Source: Entonaema liquescens
Taxonomy: Eukaryota; Ascomycota; Sordariomycetes; Xylariales; Xylariaceae
Length of the DNA stretch: 64,000 nt
Assembly (NCBI GenBank): GCA_902805475.1
Contig: CADCSX010000025.1
Coordinates: forward strand, 1,426,001-1,490,000
Direction of reading: 5' to 3'
Shown here: piece after piece, positions 1-13,429 of the stretch
How positions within the stretch are numbered: the stretch's first letter is position 1
Layout: the number at the start of each line of letters is the position of its first letter
Program-made: the position numbers and the translations under genes
Notes under the pieces: model-generated
What the model was told of the DNA's origin: nothing
Seen by the model: only the letters and a program-made list of their open reading frames with translations
Databases searched by the model: none

Positions 1-3000
1 AGGGTTAGCTTTACCTAAGTCGATTGATAGAAATACGTCTTTATCACTGCCTCGTGTGTTTGGTAGTGCCCGGCGGACCATTCCAATAATAGGCGATACG
101 GAACCAGCCTCGAGCCAGACGGATGACGGACTCTGGCTGGCGATCCTTTGGACGGCATCGCCGAAATGGACTGGTTCGCGTGTGTGTCCCGCAATCTTAG
201 CCCCGTCAATACTGGTCCAACTCTGATTGGGGGAGCACGTCTCTACGTGGATTGATGGCTTCCTCCAAGTGAGAGTTGAGGCTAAAGCTTGGAGTTCTTC
301 TAGAATGGGATCGGCAAGACGAGAGTGATACGCATGGCTGTTAGCCAGTCGGACCGTTTTCAGGCCCGGCGTTTCTTGGCAAACCTTCTCGGCAGCGTCC
401 ACAGCTGCTTTGTTACCAGCGAGTACGATGTTTCGCGGCCCGTTGTAGCAGGCCACGTCAATAGGTTGGTTTTTGGTGACAGTTTTGACTAGGCTATCAA
501 GGCGCTCCGCGTCGCCCTCAATCGCCAACATGACTCCAGGGTCTTCACCCCAGAGTTTCTCCATTAAGCGAGCCCGACCCGTAACCAGGCGGAGGCCATC
601 AGTAAGGTCTAGGCTGCCGGCTACAACAAGTGCTGTTAATTGGCCAAAGCTATGACCTACTAGATTGCTTACTTGTAGCCCAGCATCCAGCCAGGCACGA
701 GCGCTTGCATACTGCACTGAGAAGAGCATGGCGTGTAGGAAGACCAGGTCATCCACAGGAGCCGGGTCAAATATGCGCGGGAAGAACGATGGCAAGCCCA
801 GAGCGCGACCTGCTTCATTGCACCTTTCGAGGTGAACCCGCAGTAGGGGTGTATTCTGGACGAGATCCCTCGAGAGGTAGATGCTACGACCTGTCTGGCC
901 TCCAAAGCAAAGCACTGCCGGTGCTGGCCACTGCGTTGCAGCTGTCTTCTTTTTCTTGTCTACGCTTCTCTGAGAGATGGAGCGTGAGCCAGAGGTAATA
1001 GCTTCGAGATCTTGCCGGAGAGCAGGAAGACTAGCGGTGGTCCATGTTGAAGCATATTCGAATGTCCTGTTTTGCTTGCGAGCAAGATTGAACGCCACAT
1101 CGCCCATTTTAATCGAGGGATTTCGGTCTAAGAATGCTTTCAGTGCGGCGCTATACGCACGAACACTTTCTGGTGTCTTCGCCGAAATGAAAATCGGATA
1201 TTCGATCTTGCTATTCTCGGATATTTGAGAGATACCATCTTCAGTCGTGGTGTTGCGGCGATGCTCTCGAACAACGATCGCGGCATTGCTTCCAGCCGCT
1301 CCGTAGTTGTTGATAAGGGCCGCTCGCCTGGTACTCGTGTGCCATGGACGAGCCTGTGCGGCAATAGCCATCTTGTCTGGCTCCAAGGCGGGAATCTTCG
1401 GGTTGAGGCGAGTGAAATTGGGTTGCTTCGGGATGGTACCATACTGCATCATAAGGAGTGTCTTGATAACACCAGCCACTCCTGACGCGGCTTCGGTATG
1501 GCCGATAACATCCTTAACTGATCCTATTACGAGATCTTGTGTGCGATTGGGACTACCGAATGCGCTTCGTATGCTGGCACACTCAATAGGGTCACCCACG
1601 GGGGTTCCTACAATTCATCATTTGTTAGCATGTTTTCAAAGTAATATGTGACGAATCCTGCACAATTCAGGGGTTGGAATATTTCAGCTTACCCGTTCCA
1701 TGCGCCTCGACATAGGAAACTTCTGAAGGCAAAACTCCACCTCCAGCGAGAGCTTGAAGGTACAAGTCACTTTGCGACTGTGAGTCTGGCACGGTGATGG
1801 GACTGCAGCTAGAATTTTGGTTAACTGCTGTGCCGGTGATGGTGCCAAGAATATGATCGTTATCGGCTATGGCCTGTGCTAGAGGCTTGAGGACCAGCAC
1901 ACCGGCACCCTCACCGCGACAGTATCCATTTGCCTGAGCATCGAAAGCCCGCGAGGCGCCTGTCGTGTTTAAGAAAGAGGCAGCAGCCAGGTTCTGATAG
2001 AAAGTAGAGCTTGTGATCACGTTAACACCGCCGGCAATAGCGACAGAGCAGTCGTTTGTTTGAAGAGCCTATTTACTCAGAAACGTTATTAGTGACCCTC
2101 AATACAGATAGACATGCGACAAATTTATGGGGTATACGTACCTTGCAAGCATGGTGAATCGCAACGGCGGACGAAGAGCACGCCGTATCAAATACAACAG
2201 AGGGACCAGTCCAACCAAAATGATGGCTGACTCTACCACTGATAAATGCTCTTATAGCCCCAGTAGCCGAGAATGCGGTTGCATCTTCCGAAGCAATGTT
2301 GTCCTCATACTCAACGTAACCAGCGCCAATGTAGCATCCCACGGGGCGGTGTGGCGACTCCGACCCATCCGCGTACCCGGCTGATTCCATGGCTTCGTAT
2401 GACACCTGAAGTAAAAGCCTTTGCTGAGGGTCCATCGATGCGGCTTCGCGAGCAGACATGCCGAAGAACCGATGGTCAAATGCGTCGGCGTCTTTTAGAA
2501 AGTTACCAAAGAAAGGGCCCTTGGGATTGCGCCACAGGTCCGAAGACTTGAACCGGTTTTCGGGCACAGGCGTTGTCGCATTTCTGCCAGAGTTGATCAA
2601 AGACCAGAAGTCTTCAAGAGAATCAGCTTGCGCGTATCGACATGCCATACCAATGACTGCGATAGGCTCAGCTGTACCTACGGCCGTCGGAGGAAGAGAA
2701 CTATTTGGTGTCGTTTGACCAGTAGCCAAATTGCCAGTGGTTATACCGCTAGAAGGTGAGCTCGTGTCTGTGGATAGAGTCTGGTCCATATATCCGTTAT
2801 TGGGTGTAGCGGTAGCTAACTTGAGAGACCGAGGAACAGCCCCTGAACTACTACCAATAGGAATTATCTTAACTGGCTGGCCGTCCCACGCATCTAAGGA
2901 TGCTTGCACTGTCTCATACCACCTGCAAACATCCACTAGTATGCAATCTAGAGCAATTTCATGAAGTAACCCTTTCGTGATGATTTCTGTGTCTAGGGTA

Positions 3001-3930
3001 GATCTTAGGGGTACTGTCAGTTGGTCAACTGCTGGGAACTGAAATTTTTCATTATGCTGAAATAGAGACTTCAGTTGCTTCACGATCTCAGCTCGATCAG
3101 GGCTGGTCGTGTGATACCGGCCGGATATACCCACTGGTTTAGCGGATAGGCCGCCATCTGTAAGTTGTCTAGCGAAACTTGCAAAATGGCCCTCTGGTAT
3201 TGTAAGTGTGACTCTGTCAACATCAGTCACGCAGGATATGTATGCCTAAAAATCTATGAGCCACGCAAGAAAGTCAAATAATGGGATAGCTGTCCCCGGG
3301 TATATCATGACTTACCTCAGGAAAAGACGCCAGCGTCCTTTCGAAGTGCTCCTTTTCAATGGCCGATGACCACCCAACCGACCACGTAGAGCTACATTGA
3401 GTTGAATCTGCCGTCCCCTTCGACCGTTCCAATTCGTCTAGGTCTACTACGGCTCCAATGCAAACCGCCAAGCGAATTGCGGTAGCCGTCCATCTCTCTA
3501 AGTCGGCTCTATCTCGCGTACTTGCTACCGCGGTAGCAGCGAGGAAGCCAACGCAGAATCCCTGGACGACTCCTTGGTGATCCAGACGAATATATTCGGT
3601 GATTTGAGAAATGACAGTTAGAGGAACGAGAAGTAAGTTGTAAGGGGCAGTTAACCGAGGCGCCTCCTCTTTCTCGTTCTCTAGAAATGCTCTTAACTGT
3701 TCTAGTTGTTGCTTAGCGTTTGTGAGACGCTCGAAGTTAGGAGAGCTTGGTTGAATAGTGGTCTCCCATAATGAGGGTAGTTCCTTCACAATCTGAATGA
3801 GGAACCCGAGACTAGAGTCCTCTAGGATTGTCTTCCGAAGGTCTGTAAGACGGGACGGTATGAGCCGAGGGATCTGAGGCCCGAACAGTAGGAGGGTGTT
3901 CGTAGCTGACATTGTGTCTGCTGCATACAT
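1..3930 (-). CDS. Non-reducing polyketide synthase, 5' part (SAT-KS-MAT), runs off left edge
   Basis: Builds an aromatic polyketide from an acyl starter and malonyl-CoA. Four exons read in one frame: 3930-3316, 3245-2142, 2068-1693 and 1607-1, about 1,234 residues, with introns of 70, 73 and 85 nt. Residues 1-300 are a SAT starter-loading domain with its GFCVGF cysteine motif and the GRYH histidine. A ketosynthase starts near residue 398 (EPIAVIGMACRY), with DTACSSS near 562, HGTGTPVGDP near 698 and a GHTEAASG histidine. A malonyl transferase follows with GHSFGQ near residue 1015. The frame is still open at base 1, so PT, ACP and any methyltransferase or release domain lie outside. ATG at 3930 or, in frame, at 3912. 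The KS linker wording recalls NR-PKSs that carry a C-methyltransferase, which is an inference. No frame break was seen. The FAD monooxygenase upstream is on the same strand, as in many polyketide clusters. Confidence 0.93.
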
Positions 3931-6537
3931 TTTTCAAATATTAATATTTGATGATGCCAGCACACGAAGGAAGAGATGTTCTTTCAAGATTACGGCAAGC
4001 TCTTTAAGTAAGTGAGCATCCAAGTACCTGAGTATATTACGTTAAGTAACACTGATGTCAAGTCTCAATCATGAAGTTGATTCATGCAGGTGCCGTTGTT
4101 GGAGCGTACTTTTAGACCGCTCAATATGTTTGAGGGGCTTGAAGGTTTATAAAGGCGTTTGACCAAGAAACCCGGCCATCATGTTTACACGATACGGTAT
4201 TCCTACATGGAGACGATACTTCCTGGATGATCTGCATCTCCAGTTTTAGGTACTTACCGTCACCGCCCCGGCCAGATCATCCTGTTCCACAGTCGTCGAA
4301 GAGATCGTGGGTAATCTCTAAACGCGGTTTAACTCGCCCACTTGTATGATCCATTGGCTGTGCATACCATACCCGTGCTTTTCGCTAACGGCTTTCCACT
4401 TTTAGCTGTCATCTCTTCGGTATAGTTCGTAAGGAGGCTTATCGAAGTAGTAATACCTTTTCTACCCCAGAAGTTTTTGGCATCCCGATCCACCGCCTAG
4501 GACGTCAAGCGACCCCCATCTACCTACTTCTGCACGCGTTGAGCTGGGATAATTATGCCATGTCTACAGGTTTTTCTGCACTTTCCTTATCTAGCATGTT
4601 AATCCTCCCTGCGCATGTGCCTATGATATACCCCTGGAGTACAACTATCAGATCCTCGCCGTGGCGAAAGACAATCCAGTCGCCGTAATATTAGCAGTAG
4701 ACAATTTTACTAGTACTGATAGAATCCGAATTGAATCATGGCTTATTATGCCTCGGGTTTCGAATCTAGATTTCTGGGCATGTCGATGATCCTTCCGAAC
4801 TTTGGCACATAGAACAGAAGCCACGCAAGGCGCAGAAAAGGCGAACCCGGTCCAAAGTCCTAACTATCCTCATCCGTACTAAACCAACGGTAGATCAAGA
4901 GGAGGATATAAGATATTGACGTAAGATATAAGCCAAGACGGCGAGGGCACCAGAAGACCTTTCCTCGACGCCGCTACACACGTCTACGAATTACGCGTAC
5001 CTAGTACCTACACCCTTCTTCATAAGGTATTGTTTTCCTAGGTAGTCACATAAGATAGGTTAAGTTCAAATTTCGGGACGGGGTTTCCTGTTGGTCAATA
5101 TCTTGTCCCCTTTTCTTCTCCCGTGTTCGCTGTAACGGTATGCGAATGAAGTAGGTGAGCTTTGGGGTGACTCTGCATATGCGGCTAACGATGACAGTGA
5201 TTAGCACCTAGGTAATATTTGGGTTACATCAGGCTAAGTTTACGGCACGGTTCTCAGTAAAAAATCTCTCCGAGTATGTTTTAGTAGTCCCCCTTTGGAA
5301 TCTAGAAATCCCATGTCGGCGCTTCTGATACGTTGAGGTTTAATATGCTTGCGATTTACATTATGAAATCCTGCATCATTAGTTGGCCATACATTCAATA
5401 AGTTTGGATCAGGATCGTAGAAGGATTTAAAGGGTTCAACTCTAACCCCCATGAATTTTCAACTTTGAACTTCATGAGCCTAACAATAATCGGCATAGAA
5501 ATACACGTTTAATACATATGCGTATTCGAAGAACTTCCTTGGATCCGTTCCTTCCTCTAGATGATCAGCCACGGATGACGGGAGGCCTTCTCGGGGTCTC
5601 TTTTTAGCGTGTTTTGCCGGATGATAGGTCGTTCCGGGCCGGCCCGCTAGCTACGAACTCTAACCTAAGTTATTATGGCTTACTTAGGTACCGTTTGTGC
5701 AACGAATCCCGTAGTAGATCAAGAACCTTAAATCTCATTAGGTAGTTTAGGTACACTACTTTACCCTTTGATAATAACTACAGATTTTTAGTTTCATCGT
5801 TTTTTTCTGCGCTCAACTAGATCAGCGGTAGATGTTCATGGGTTCGAGGATTTATCTTTTTAATCTTTTATCTTCAAGCATCGGCTAGCGTCAGATTATC
5901 ACTGCAGGGATCCGTTTCCACCAATCAGAGCTGAATGCAATACACACTTTCGGTTGGAAATTTGGTTGGGTGTGGTTGTATCCGGTACTGTAGGTGCTTT
6001 TGCAAGGCTGTTCATTGACAGATAGCCCGGAAAGTTTGATATGCTATATCGAGCATGGGTGTTGCGATTAAGGCTGCGAAGTCTGGGCCTTGGATTAGAC
6101 AATCCCCCCTTCGTTTTGCGAAAAGCGGGTTCTCATTTCATCCCCTATCAGAAATATGCACCATCCCATATTGAACTAGTCAACCAGCACTCTACTTACT
6201 CACAAAATGAATAATCGTAACTCGGGGCTAAGTAAATAAGCAGCTTACGCACCGTAATGCGAGTATGGGTTTTTAAGTTACCTAGCTGTATATTTTTGTC
6301 AACTGGTATGTATTTCAGGTAGCATGGTTATAATAGTTATAACATTATGAAAGTCCAGATCTAAAGGCAAGAAACGAGTAAACCCTTAGGTGCTGAGCAA
6401 CTTTTACATAAATACAGGGGCCTGTTATATAGGTATCTACTAATGTATTTATCTCATATCAAAAGCAGAGTTTTTGATGACTATGTAAACCGTTGCAGTC
6501 CTAGGATACCAGTGAGGGCAACCATAGGAACCGGTTA
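3931..6537. other. Intergenic, PKS to FAD monooxygenase
   Basis: AT-rich DNA of 2.6 kb. Only short open frames occur, none over 70 codons and none with a recognisable domain. It must hold the PKS promoter (an AT-rich block lies directly before the ATG at 3930) and the 3' end of the monooxygenase. No tRNA, transposon ends or clear gene remnant were seen. Confidence 0.6.
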
Positions 6538-8181
6538 TTAGTTCTTATCCACCAGTCTTTCCTTAGCCAACGCCTCTTGACATACTTCAAATACGTCGAC
6601 CCTGAATAGGTCAGCTCATGTTATATAGAGTGATAAGTTGGAACTTACGTATAATCATGTTTCAGCCGTTCAGAGAATGAAGTCGGCACATCTAATTCTG
6701 TTAGCCGATATTTAATGCCACAATGAGAGGTATGAAAATACACACCAGAACCTGGAGGGTCAGCGTAAAGACGGACTCGGTCCTCAACCTCTTTCTCCTT
6801 GCCGAGACGAACTCTAGATAAGGATTGAACTCTTGACGCACGTAGCCTGCGGACTTGTTCGTATGTGACGAGACGACTAGGCACATCTGTTGCTGATTCT
6901 CCGTTACCAAAAAGCGCACCTAGCGCCCCGGCATCTTCGATGGCCTGATTTGCTCCTTGTGCGCCAAAGGGCAGCATCTTCAGCAGTATTAGACGAATTC
7001 CGATTTGTAAATAGAAAGTCAAGGAAGGGGCTTACTTACCGGATGAGCTGCATCTCCGATCAGCACAACTTTCCCTCGATGCCAAATTGGGAGTGGGTCG
7101 TGATAAGAAAGAGGCCAGTCGGTCACGTTTGGAGCCACGCTGGGTACAAGATTCATTAGATTTTCTGGTCTCACAGCTTGTTTGAAGAAGGAACCCCGAA
7201 ACTTACTTGATGATGTGAGTGATACTAGGGTGGTAATGGCCGAACTCTTTTAGCATAAGTGATTTCAAATCTGCCTGGGTTTTAGCATATAAGAGAGTAG
7301 TTCATGATTGGTATTTGCCTCACCCGCGTCATCACCGTGGGTGCTCCCGTGGATACCTGCAAAATTCTGCACTTCTCCACTGCATAGTTGTCAGTTAGTT
7401 TCATAGTTGGTCGCTTATAGAGACCAAGAAGACTTACTTTCGACAAGTGTACCACACCATATGTCGTTCAATCTGAGCAGTTGTATCTGCTAACACACTG
7501 TTACCCCTTCCTTTGGATTTCTGTAGCTCGCGAAAGTGTAGATCATCCTGCAAATCTGATGTTGGTATCATGAAACGGAAAGCACTCAACCCTGAAGGGG
7601 TAGATTTGGCTGCTTCTTGATCACCTAGCACTACACCCCTCAAAACGGAGTGCAGTCCGTCAGCACCGATGATGAGGTCCGCGTCATGCCGCGTTCCATC
7701 CTCAAGGATAACGAAGCCCTCTTCAGCGTTAGCTGACGCCACTCTAGACGCTAGTTGGAGGTCTAAAGTGGAGGTTAGACGCAAAAGCTCATTGTGTAAA
7801 TCTACACGATGGACTGTATAGAGCGGTGCCCCGAACTCTTCTTTCGCATTGATGAGATCGGCACGATGAAGTGGTTCCAGGGTGACACCATTCAGTACCT
7901 CGAAGCATGTCATATCATCAGCCCGAGCTTTCTTAAAATCAAAGCCGAGGCGAGATAGCACGCGCGCCCCATTAGGGGTAACGAGGATTGCAGCGCCCAC
8001 TTCAGCAGCAAAACGGGATTTCTCCAAGACCTATATTCTGTTAGCACTTCTGATAAACCTGATTCAAGGTTGCTGATAAATAGGAAGATTATACCTTTAC
8101 GGAGTGACCGGCTTGCTGAAGTGCAACAGCAGTGCATAAACCGCTGATACCAGCGCCAACGACAATCACCTGGAGAGGCAT
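6538..8181 (-). CDS. FAD-dependent monooxygenase, salicylate hydroxylase/TropB-like
   Basis: Flavoprotein aromatic hydroxylase of the PHBH fold, 430 aa, intact. Seven exons join cleanly: 8181-8095, 8030-7438, 7379-7324, 7270-7207, 7139-7040, 6977-6649 and 6601-6538, with introns of 47-67 nt. The total is an exact multiple of three. The N-terminus has the Rossmann motif VVGAGISGL at about residues 7-15. The middle has the DG motif ADLIIGADGLHS, and exon 5 ends in the second FAD motif VVLIGDAAHP followed by LPFGAQGANQAIEDA. No signal peptide, so cytosolic. It lies 2.6 kb upstream of the NR-PKS on the same strand. Family members beside NR-PKSs (TropB, SorC, AzaH) hydroxylate and dearomatise the polyketide. 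Membership of that functional group is inferred; a primary-metabolic salicylate-type hydroxylase is the alternative. Confidence 0.9.
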
Positions 8182-9148
8182 GTTTAGTTCGTAAGGGATG
8201 TCTTCACTACCTAGTCATCTCTAAGAGGTATGAGTTAACGCGTTGCTCTTGCTTTTATTGCACGTCTTGCATTAATCCAAGTTAGTTTATTACTTACCTA
8301 AGGTAAGAAACAAGGCATTTTAGGAACACCGTAGCAATATCCCAAAACTCCGAAAATGTCATGACATCGGATAAGCTGAACTGATCATAATACAGAGAAA
8401 ATCATTTTAGAAGGTGTATCATGCCACCTCGGAACCGACGGCCATCGCTTCCCACAAATAATACCTTATAGTATTAAAATTTGGAACGAAGGATTGATGT
8501 TTCATTCACCCCCTGTGTGATGGATAGCAGATGGAGCTTTCTGGTAGAAAATAGGGATTAGAAAACTTAGTCATAAAACTACACGATATGCATATATGGT
8601 ATGTTCAAGTTATCGAACGGATTAGATCTATGGATTCTATTCGCTCGTTTATCTGTTTCTATCATTGACGTGCCGCTGAATTGCCGGGTCCTTCCCAATA
8701 TGGTCTGACCCCCATTTGCAATTTTATAATTTTTTCCGTAACAACACGGCGTTACTTCATGCTTCATGTATGTGCTAACTCTATTAGCCTACTTAAAACA
8801 TCTTATAATCGTGATCTGACGGGTTACCGAGGTTGGCTCTATCCTGCTAAAGGCCGAGACTCTAACGTCATCGGCAGATAATTGGTGGACTTACGCAGCC
8901 TCAGAATGCATTAGATATATATGCATGTAGGACTTTTTTCTTCCCATTCGTTTTTCCTCGTAAGAGTAACGTGACAAGATGATTACTGCGGCTCAATTAT
9001 TCCGTCGGCCAAGGTGCTGATGTGAGACCTAGTAGTGTTGTCCATGTTGCCGTAGCCATACTAAGAATTAACTACGGCCTGGGCCTACTAGCGTATTCTT
9101 GGGGAATGAAAATCTTTACGTGGAGATTTTCTATCTTCTTACGCGTTC

Positions 9149-9439
9149 TTGATATCTCAAGACTGTCCGAAATTCAGCGTCACCCGGACATCGATTTTAC
9201 AGTCTCTTAGGCTCGTACGAAGTGTCACCTCCTTCAAAGCTCCTAACCGGTTTCTTGAGTTGGAAGATAATCTTGCAGAATATGTGAAGCTCTTCAAGGA
9301 TCCCCAGCCAGTCGGACTTTACAGTGGGCCTGATCGACTGTGGACTAAGGCACAGCAAGCTTTCTATGTCTATAACAGGCCTATCACTGGAGATAGAATA
9401 CTTGGTCTTTTGGATCCATTCTACCCCCTGGGGAAATGA
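9149..9439 (+). other. Possible coding remnant, unknown
   Basis: An open frame that is protein-like from about 9250 onward, with ordinary codon choice, ending in TGA at 9437-9439. The residues around the middle (LYSGPDRLWTKAQQAFYVYN) read like real protein, but I do not recognise a family. No convincing start or flanking exons were found. The opposite strand is also open over the same interval (9197-9610), so strand choice is uncertain. Probably a decayed exon. Confidence 0.2.
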
Positions 9440-10513
9440 ACCCCTGACGATTAGAAAATGTTGGGCCGGTCGCCGACGGGCCGGAATCATCAACGGCGGC
9501 CTATCTAGCCCTTCCGCTATCGCGAGTGGGGGGGGATCCCGGTACCACAAAAGGCAGCTCACGACATCGTAACTAGGTAAACCTATCAATCCCTGGAAGA
9601 TGGGGCGCATAGTTACTTACTAGTCGTTCAAACCATAGCGGCCGAATTGCGTGCTTCTACAAACTGACGATGAATTAAGGTCGACTATGACTCCGCGTAC
9701 ACGTATTTATGCGTTCCCCTCATTGAAGCAATTAGTATAAAGGCGATGTTCGGAATCAAATCGCCGTTCGGGAAAAGATCATCTTGGAAAGTCGACACTA
9801 ATTCCATGCTAAGATGGGATAGGGAAGGTGGTTACTGTTTTTGCCATTATACCAGGTCTAGTAGTGTGGCGGTTGTGTCGACTTCGTAAGATGGCTCAGC
9901 CTCTTGCGGGTCGCTAGACCCATTCATTATTCCCATTCAGCTGGACGAGGGGACAACAGGGCTATAGATACAACAACTCGAAATGCTAAGAATATCGAAC
10001 AATAGGTCCATCTTGTATATTTTACATTACAGTGGCAGGAATTGAAACGTGAATAGCTTACCCTTTTTAGAGACTCTGATAAGTCAAAATCTCTATGATT
10101 GGTTATAAGAGTATGGGACTTGGCGAAATATAGGGACCAAGTTAGTGAAAATACGACTATACCAGCCTCTGAGCCAACTCGAATCCCAAACACAGGAACA
10201 ATATACCAGAGGCTACAATCTGCTCCTCAATGGTTTCTATCACGAGGCGGAGCAAGAAGTATTGAAGCAGCTCGTTGTTCCGCGAGGAATTCCAACATAG
10301 CTACAGAGGCTAACAGCTATGCATCAGGTATTGAATATACTCATTATTCCAGATATCCCGTCTCTAATCCTGGAAGTTCCGTTACTACCTAACCCAGGTA
10401 AACGGGTATTTGTGCTTGGTTTTACGGGACATCACTTATTAAGATTCTCCTAGTTAGTTAATATTAGTTACTTGGAAAGTTTTAACTGACTGTATAACTA
10501 CCTAGGTACCTAT

Positions 10514-10533
10514 CTACCTACCCAGGTAGGTAG
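10514..10533. repeat. Inverted GGTA-type microsatellite
   Basis: Arms CTACCTACC and GGTAGGTAG are perfect complements separated by two bases, inside a longer run of TACC/GGTA steps. Related TACCTAGGTA palindromes recur between genes across the window, for example near 5210, 12256, 19467, 28207 and 38757. Confidence 0.8.
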
Positions 10534-12450
10534 GTAGCTATAGATTTCTATTTAGTACACCAAAAAGGTCATTCTACTTGGCATCGTCATAACTATCCTC
10601 AAAAAGACGGCTTCGATACAGGACCACGTATTACTTCATTCTTACCCGCGGGAGAATTGCATACGTAAGTGTAGGGCGCTGCATACATGTATTCATGGCT
10701 GTTGAGCATCACTATGTGGACAAGTCGCATATCATTCCTTACGCGTAAAAGAGGTATTTTATCTGGTGCAATGACTTACAAGCCCCTTAAAGGATTAAGT
10801 ACATGCATTAATTAGGTAAGTTAAAAATCAGGTACGAATAGAGGCTCGCGTTATCAGCCTCGGTTTGGTGTGTAGTACAAACGCCACTCGATCTTAATCA
10901 GATCTACTTATAACTACATGTATACATGAAGCTTATGGGGTGTGAAACAGGGATCCGGCCTGTAGCATTCAGCTGATCCTGGTAGATGCATATACTCAAT
11001 GTTGGGGCCCATATGTAACTACGCCGAAAACTACATGTACGTGGGGTTCTTTTATAACATTGAACTGAATGTTGTGGAGGCGACTTAACATCATAAACCA
11101 AAACCTTAGACCACCAGCCTCACCATCTCAGATATATTGCGTGCCATGTTTTGCGCTAAGCTACGCCTTATTCGCGAAGCGTAGGGTATCATTAGATCTA
11201 AATTATCAGATATTGAGTCACGTTCTAACCCTGGTTACTTGAGGAGATATACTTAAACGCCGCCGTCTTGCTGTACTGGAATATGCAGTTGGTTTAACCA
11301 GGCTATCCTAGAAGATGATTGGTTCGCGATTAATTTCTAATCCAAGCAGCACATACGATAAAGATTCAACGGTATAGTTAACTCGCATAGACATACATAG
11401 TATAATACATTCCTTCAGTGGGGGAATCGTGAATACCCAAGTTTACAATTACCTAAATCACATGTAGCTTTTACCTGTAGGAGAGACGCTTATACTATCC
11501 CGGGTATAACCTATGTACTATAGAGGTAGGTCTTTAAATACAAGATTAAAGTTATCTTAGTTTCCCGGCGAGAACCCCACGCCAATGCTGCCCCCTGTCT
11601 CTTTTGCGCAGATTTTTAAACTACAATTCGAGTAAAGTTTCGGCAAGTGGATCTGACTAAGATATTATGAAGGTCATTAATCTGATTTGATTGGTTCGTT
11701 GTCTATTTTCTTTTTTCTAAACTTAGCAGGGATATTATCATTTTTGCTTGTGATCGTGTTTCAATTTCGAACCGGACTGTATTGTACGACCTAAGAAAAA
11801 GAAAAAGCTTTCAACGATATCAAAATGCACAGTTTATCCCGCCTCACCAACCATGCTAACCATGTAAGCGGACTCCTTCCAATATATATCAGATCATTGA
11901 GAACTCCTAATCTTCGTCTGAATAAGCACATGAAAACTTCACCGACACCTTTGAACATAATCGCCAATATTTAACATTTCTTCTATTCGCCAGTCCCTCC
12001 AGTTGTGCACGTAAGTGATTATGCGGCATTCCATAGTTAGGATTATCTAAATGCACTTAACCATTATATATCGCAAGCCATACCTATTGAACCTACGTAG
12101 TCACATTATATATGTCACTGATACATTAGCGAATTCTCCAGCGCATGCAAGATGCAACTCTTGCATATAATGCTTTGGAATAATACGCTCACCCCATCCA
12201 ATAGGTCTATTCTTTCTTACGTGCCTGTGAGACGCTTATGAAGTCGTACGATCTTAACCTAGGTACATATTGGAAACTAGGTACTGTGTAACTTGCATAC
12301 GAAGCCGAACTGTCGATCGCCAACTAGATTCAATATCTTGCGAGGTACATCATTCGGATGATGTGATAAAGGGTTATGAGGCTCTGCGCAGCTCTTTCGC
12401 CGAACATGATGATAGCACTAAAATGGAAACGCAAACTGTGACGACCCCTT

Positions 12451-12473
12451 CCCCCCCCCCCCCTTTTTTTTTT
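12451..12473 (+). repeat. C13-T10 homopolymer junction
   Basis: Thirteen C residues are followed directly by ten T residues. Length here is unreliable in most sequencing methods. No gene is attached to it. Confidence 0.85.
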
Positions 12474-13429
12474 GTCTACAACCATTCTGACTCTGCTCAA
12501 GCCGTAAGCCTCTGTTAAATTGCCATTTTCCTTTCTATTAGCTTTCCCGGCCTCATGTAAGTGACTAAGAGTAGAAGAGTACTAAGCTAGACTGTGCTTG
12601 ATGTACGTATTTGTGTCAGTGGTACATATCATATCAAAGATGATGTAGATACTTGTTAGTAGTAACTGCCACATATAAATACAATCAGTCATATGTAGGT
12701 ACGAAGAAATAAGTACGTCGCGGTATCGGTTGATATTATAGATTAGAACTTTGACTAGTAGCTCTAGCAAAAGTCACTATTTCTCTAAAGAGCATAGAAA
12801 GCCTGATAGACCTGATACGGCTTTACAAAGAACTTAGAAAGACAACAGTAGGCAGTAGTAGTCACAACAACTAGTGACGAATGCCAGTTCCAATCTTAAT
12901 TCTTAAGAACCGACAGGAGTCTAGATGAGACGCCCAAGATAACGGGTACTTCTAATATTTATTAGCTACCTAGATACCTACGATGAGCCCCCCGAGTCGG
13001 TCTAAAATACCTCGTAGAATAACAAAGGCTTCTTGTACCTTTTAATTCTGCCTTGTGACACGAACATATACACACCCGAAGTCCCCCATTCTTGCGTAAT
13101 AGCGGGCTGTCATTTATGCCAAGACGAACCAAAGAAACAATTAGGATAAGAAATTATATTAAAGGAGTAGGTAGCAGTCGGAATGTATCTATGGAAGCGG
13201 GAGTGCTGGTCCCATTATCTCAAATACATAACGTAGCGAAAGGGTTCTCTACGAAAAATAACTAGGTCTCGACCCGGAAGGGACTGTTGTAGGCCATCAG
13301 ATCCTAAGAAAGAGGAGACCTTATTGATAGACAATTTCTTGCCGTTGGGCCGAAAGGTCTACGAACATCTGTCTTCTTTGCTTGCCTGAGCGTTATCTGA
13401 CTCTTAAAGGCCCCTATCGTCCAGGATAA

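Larger units (their letters stand above)
8182..13429. other. Gene-poor AT-rich region
   Basis: More than 5 kb with no confident gene. It contains a possible coding remnant at 9149-9439, another open stretch at 10099-10392 without a recognised domain, a palindromic GGTA repeat at 10514-10533 and a C/T homopolymer junction at 12451-12473. Frames elsewhere are broken by many TA-rich stops, which would fit old repeat-induced mutation, but no parent repeat could be identified by eye. Confidence 0.5.
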
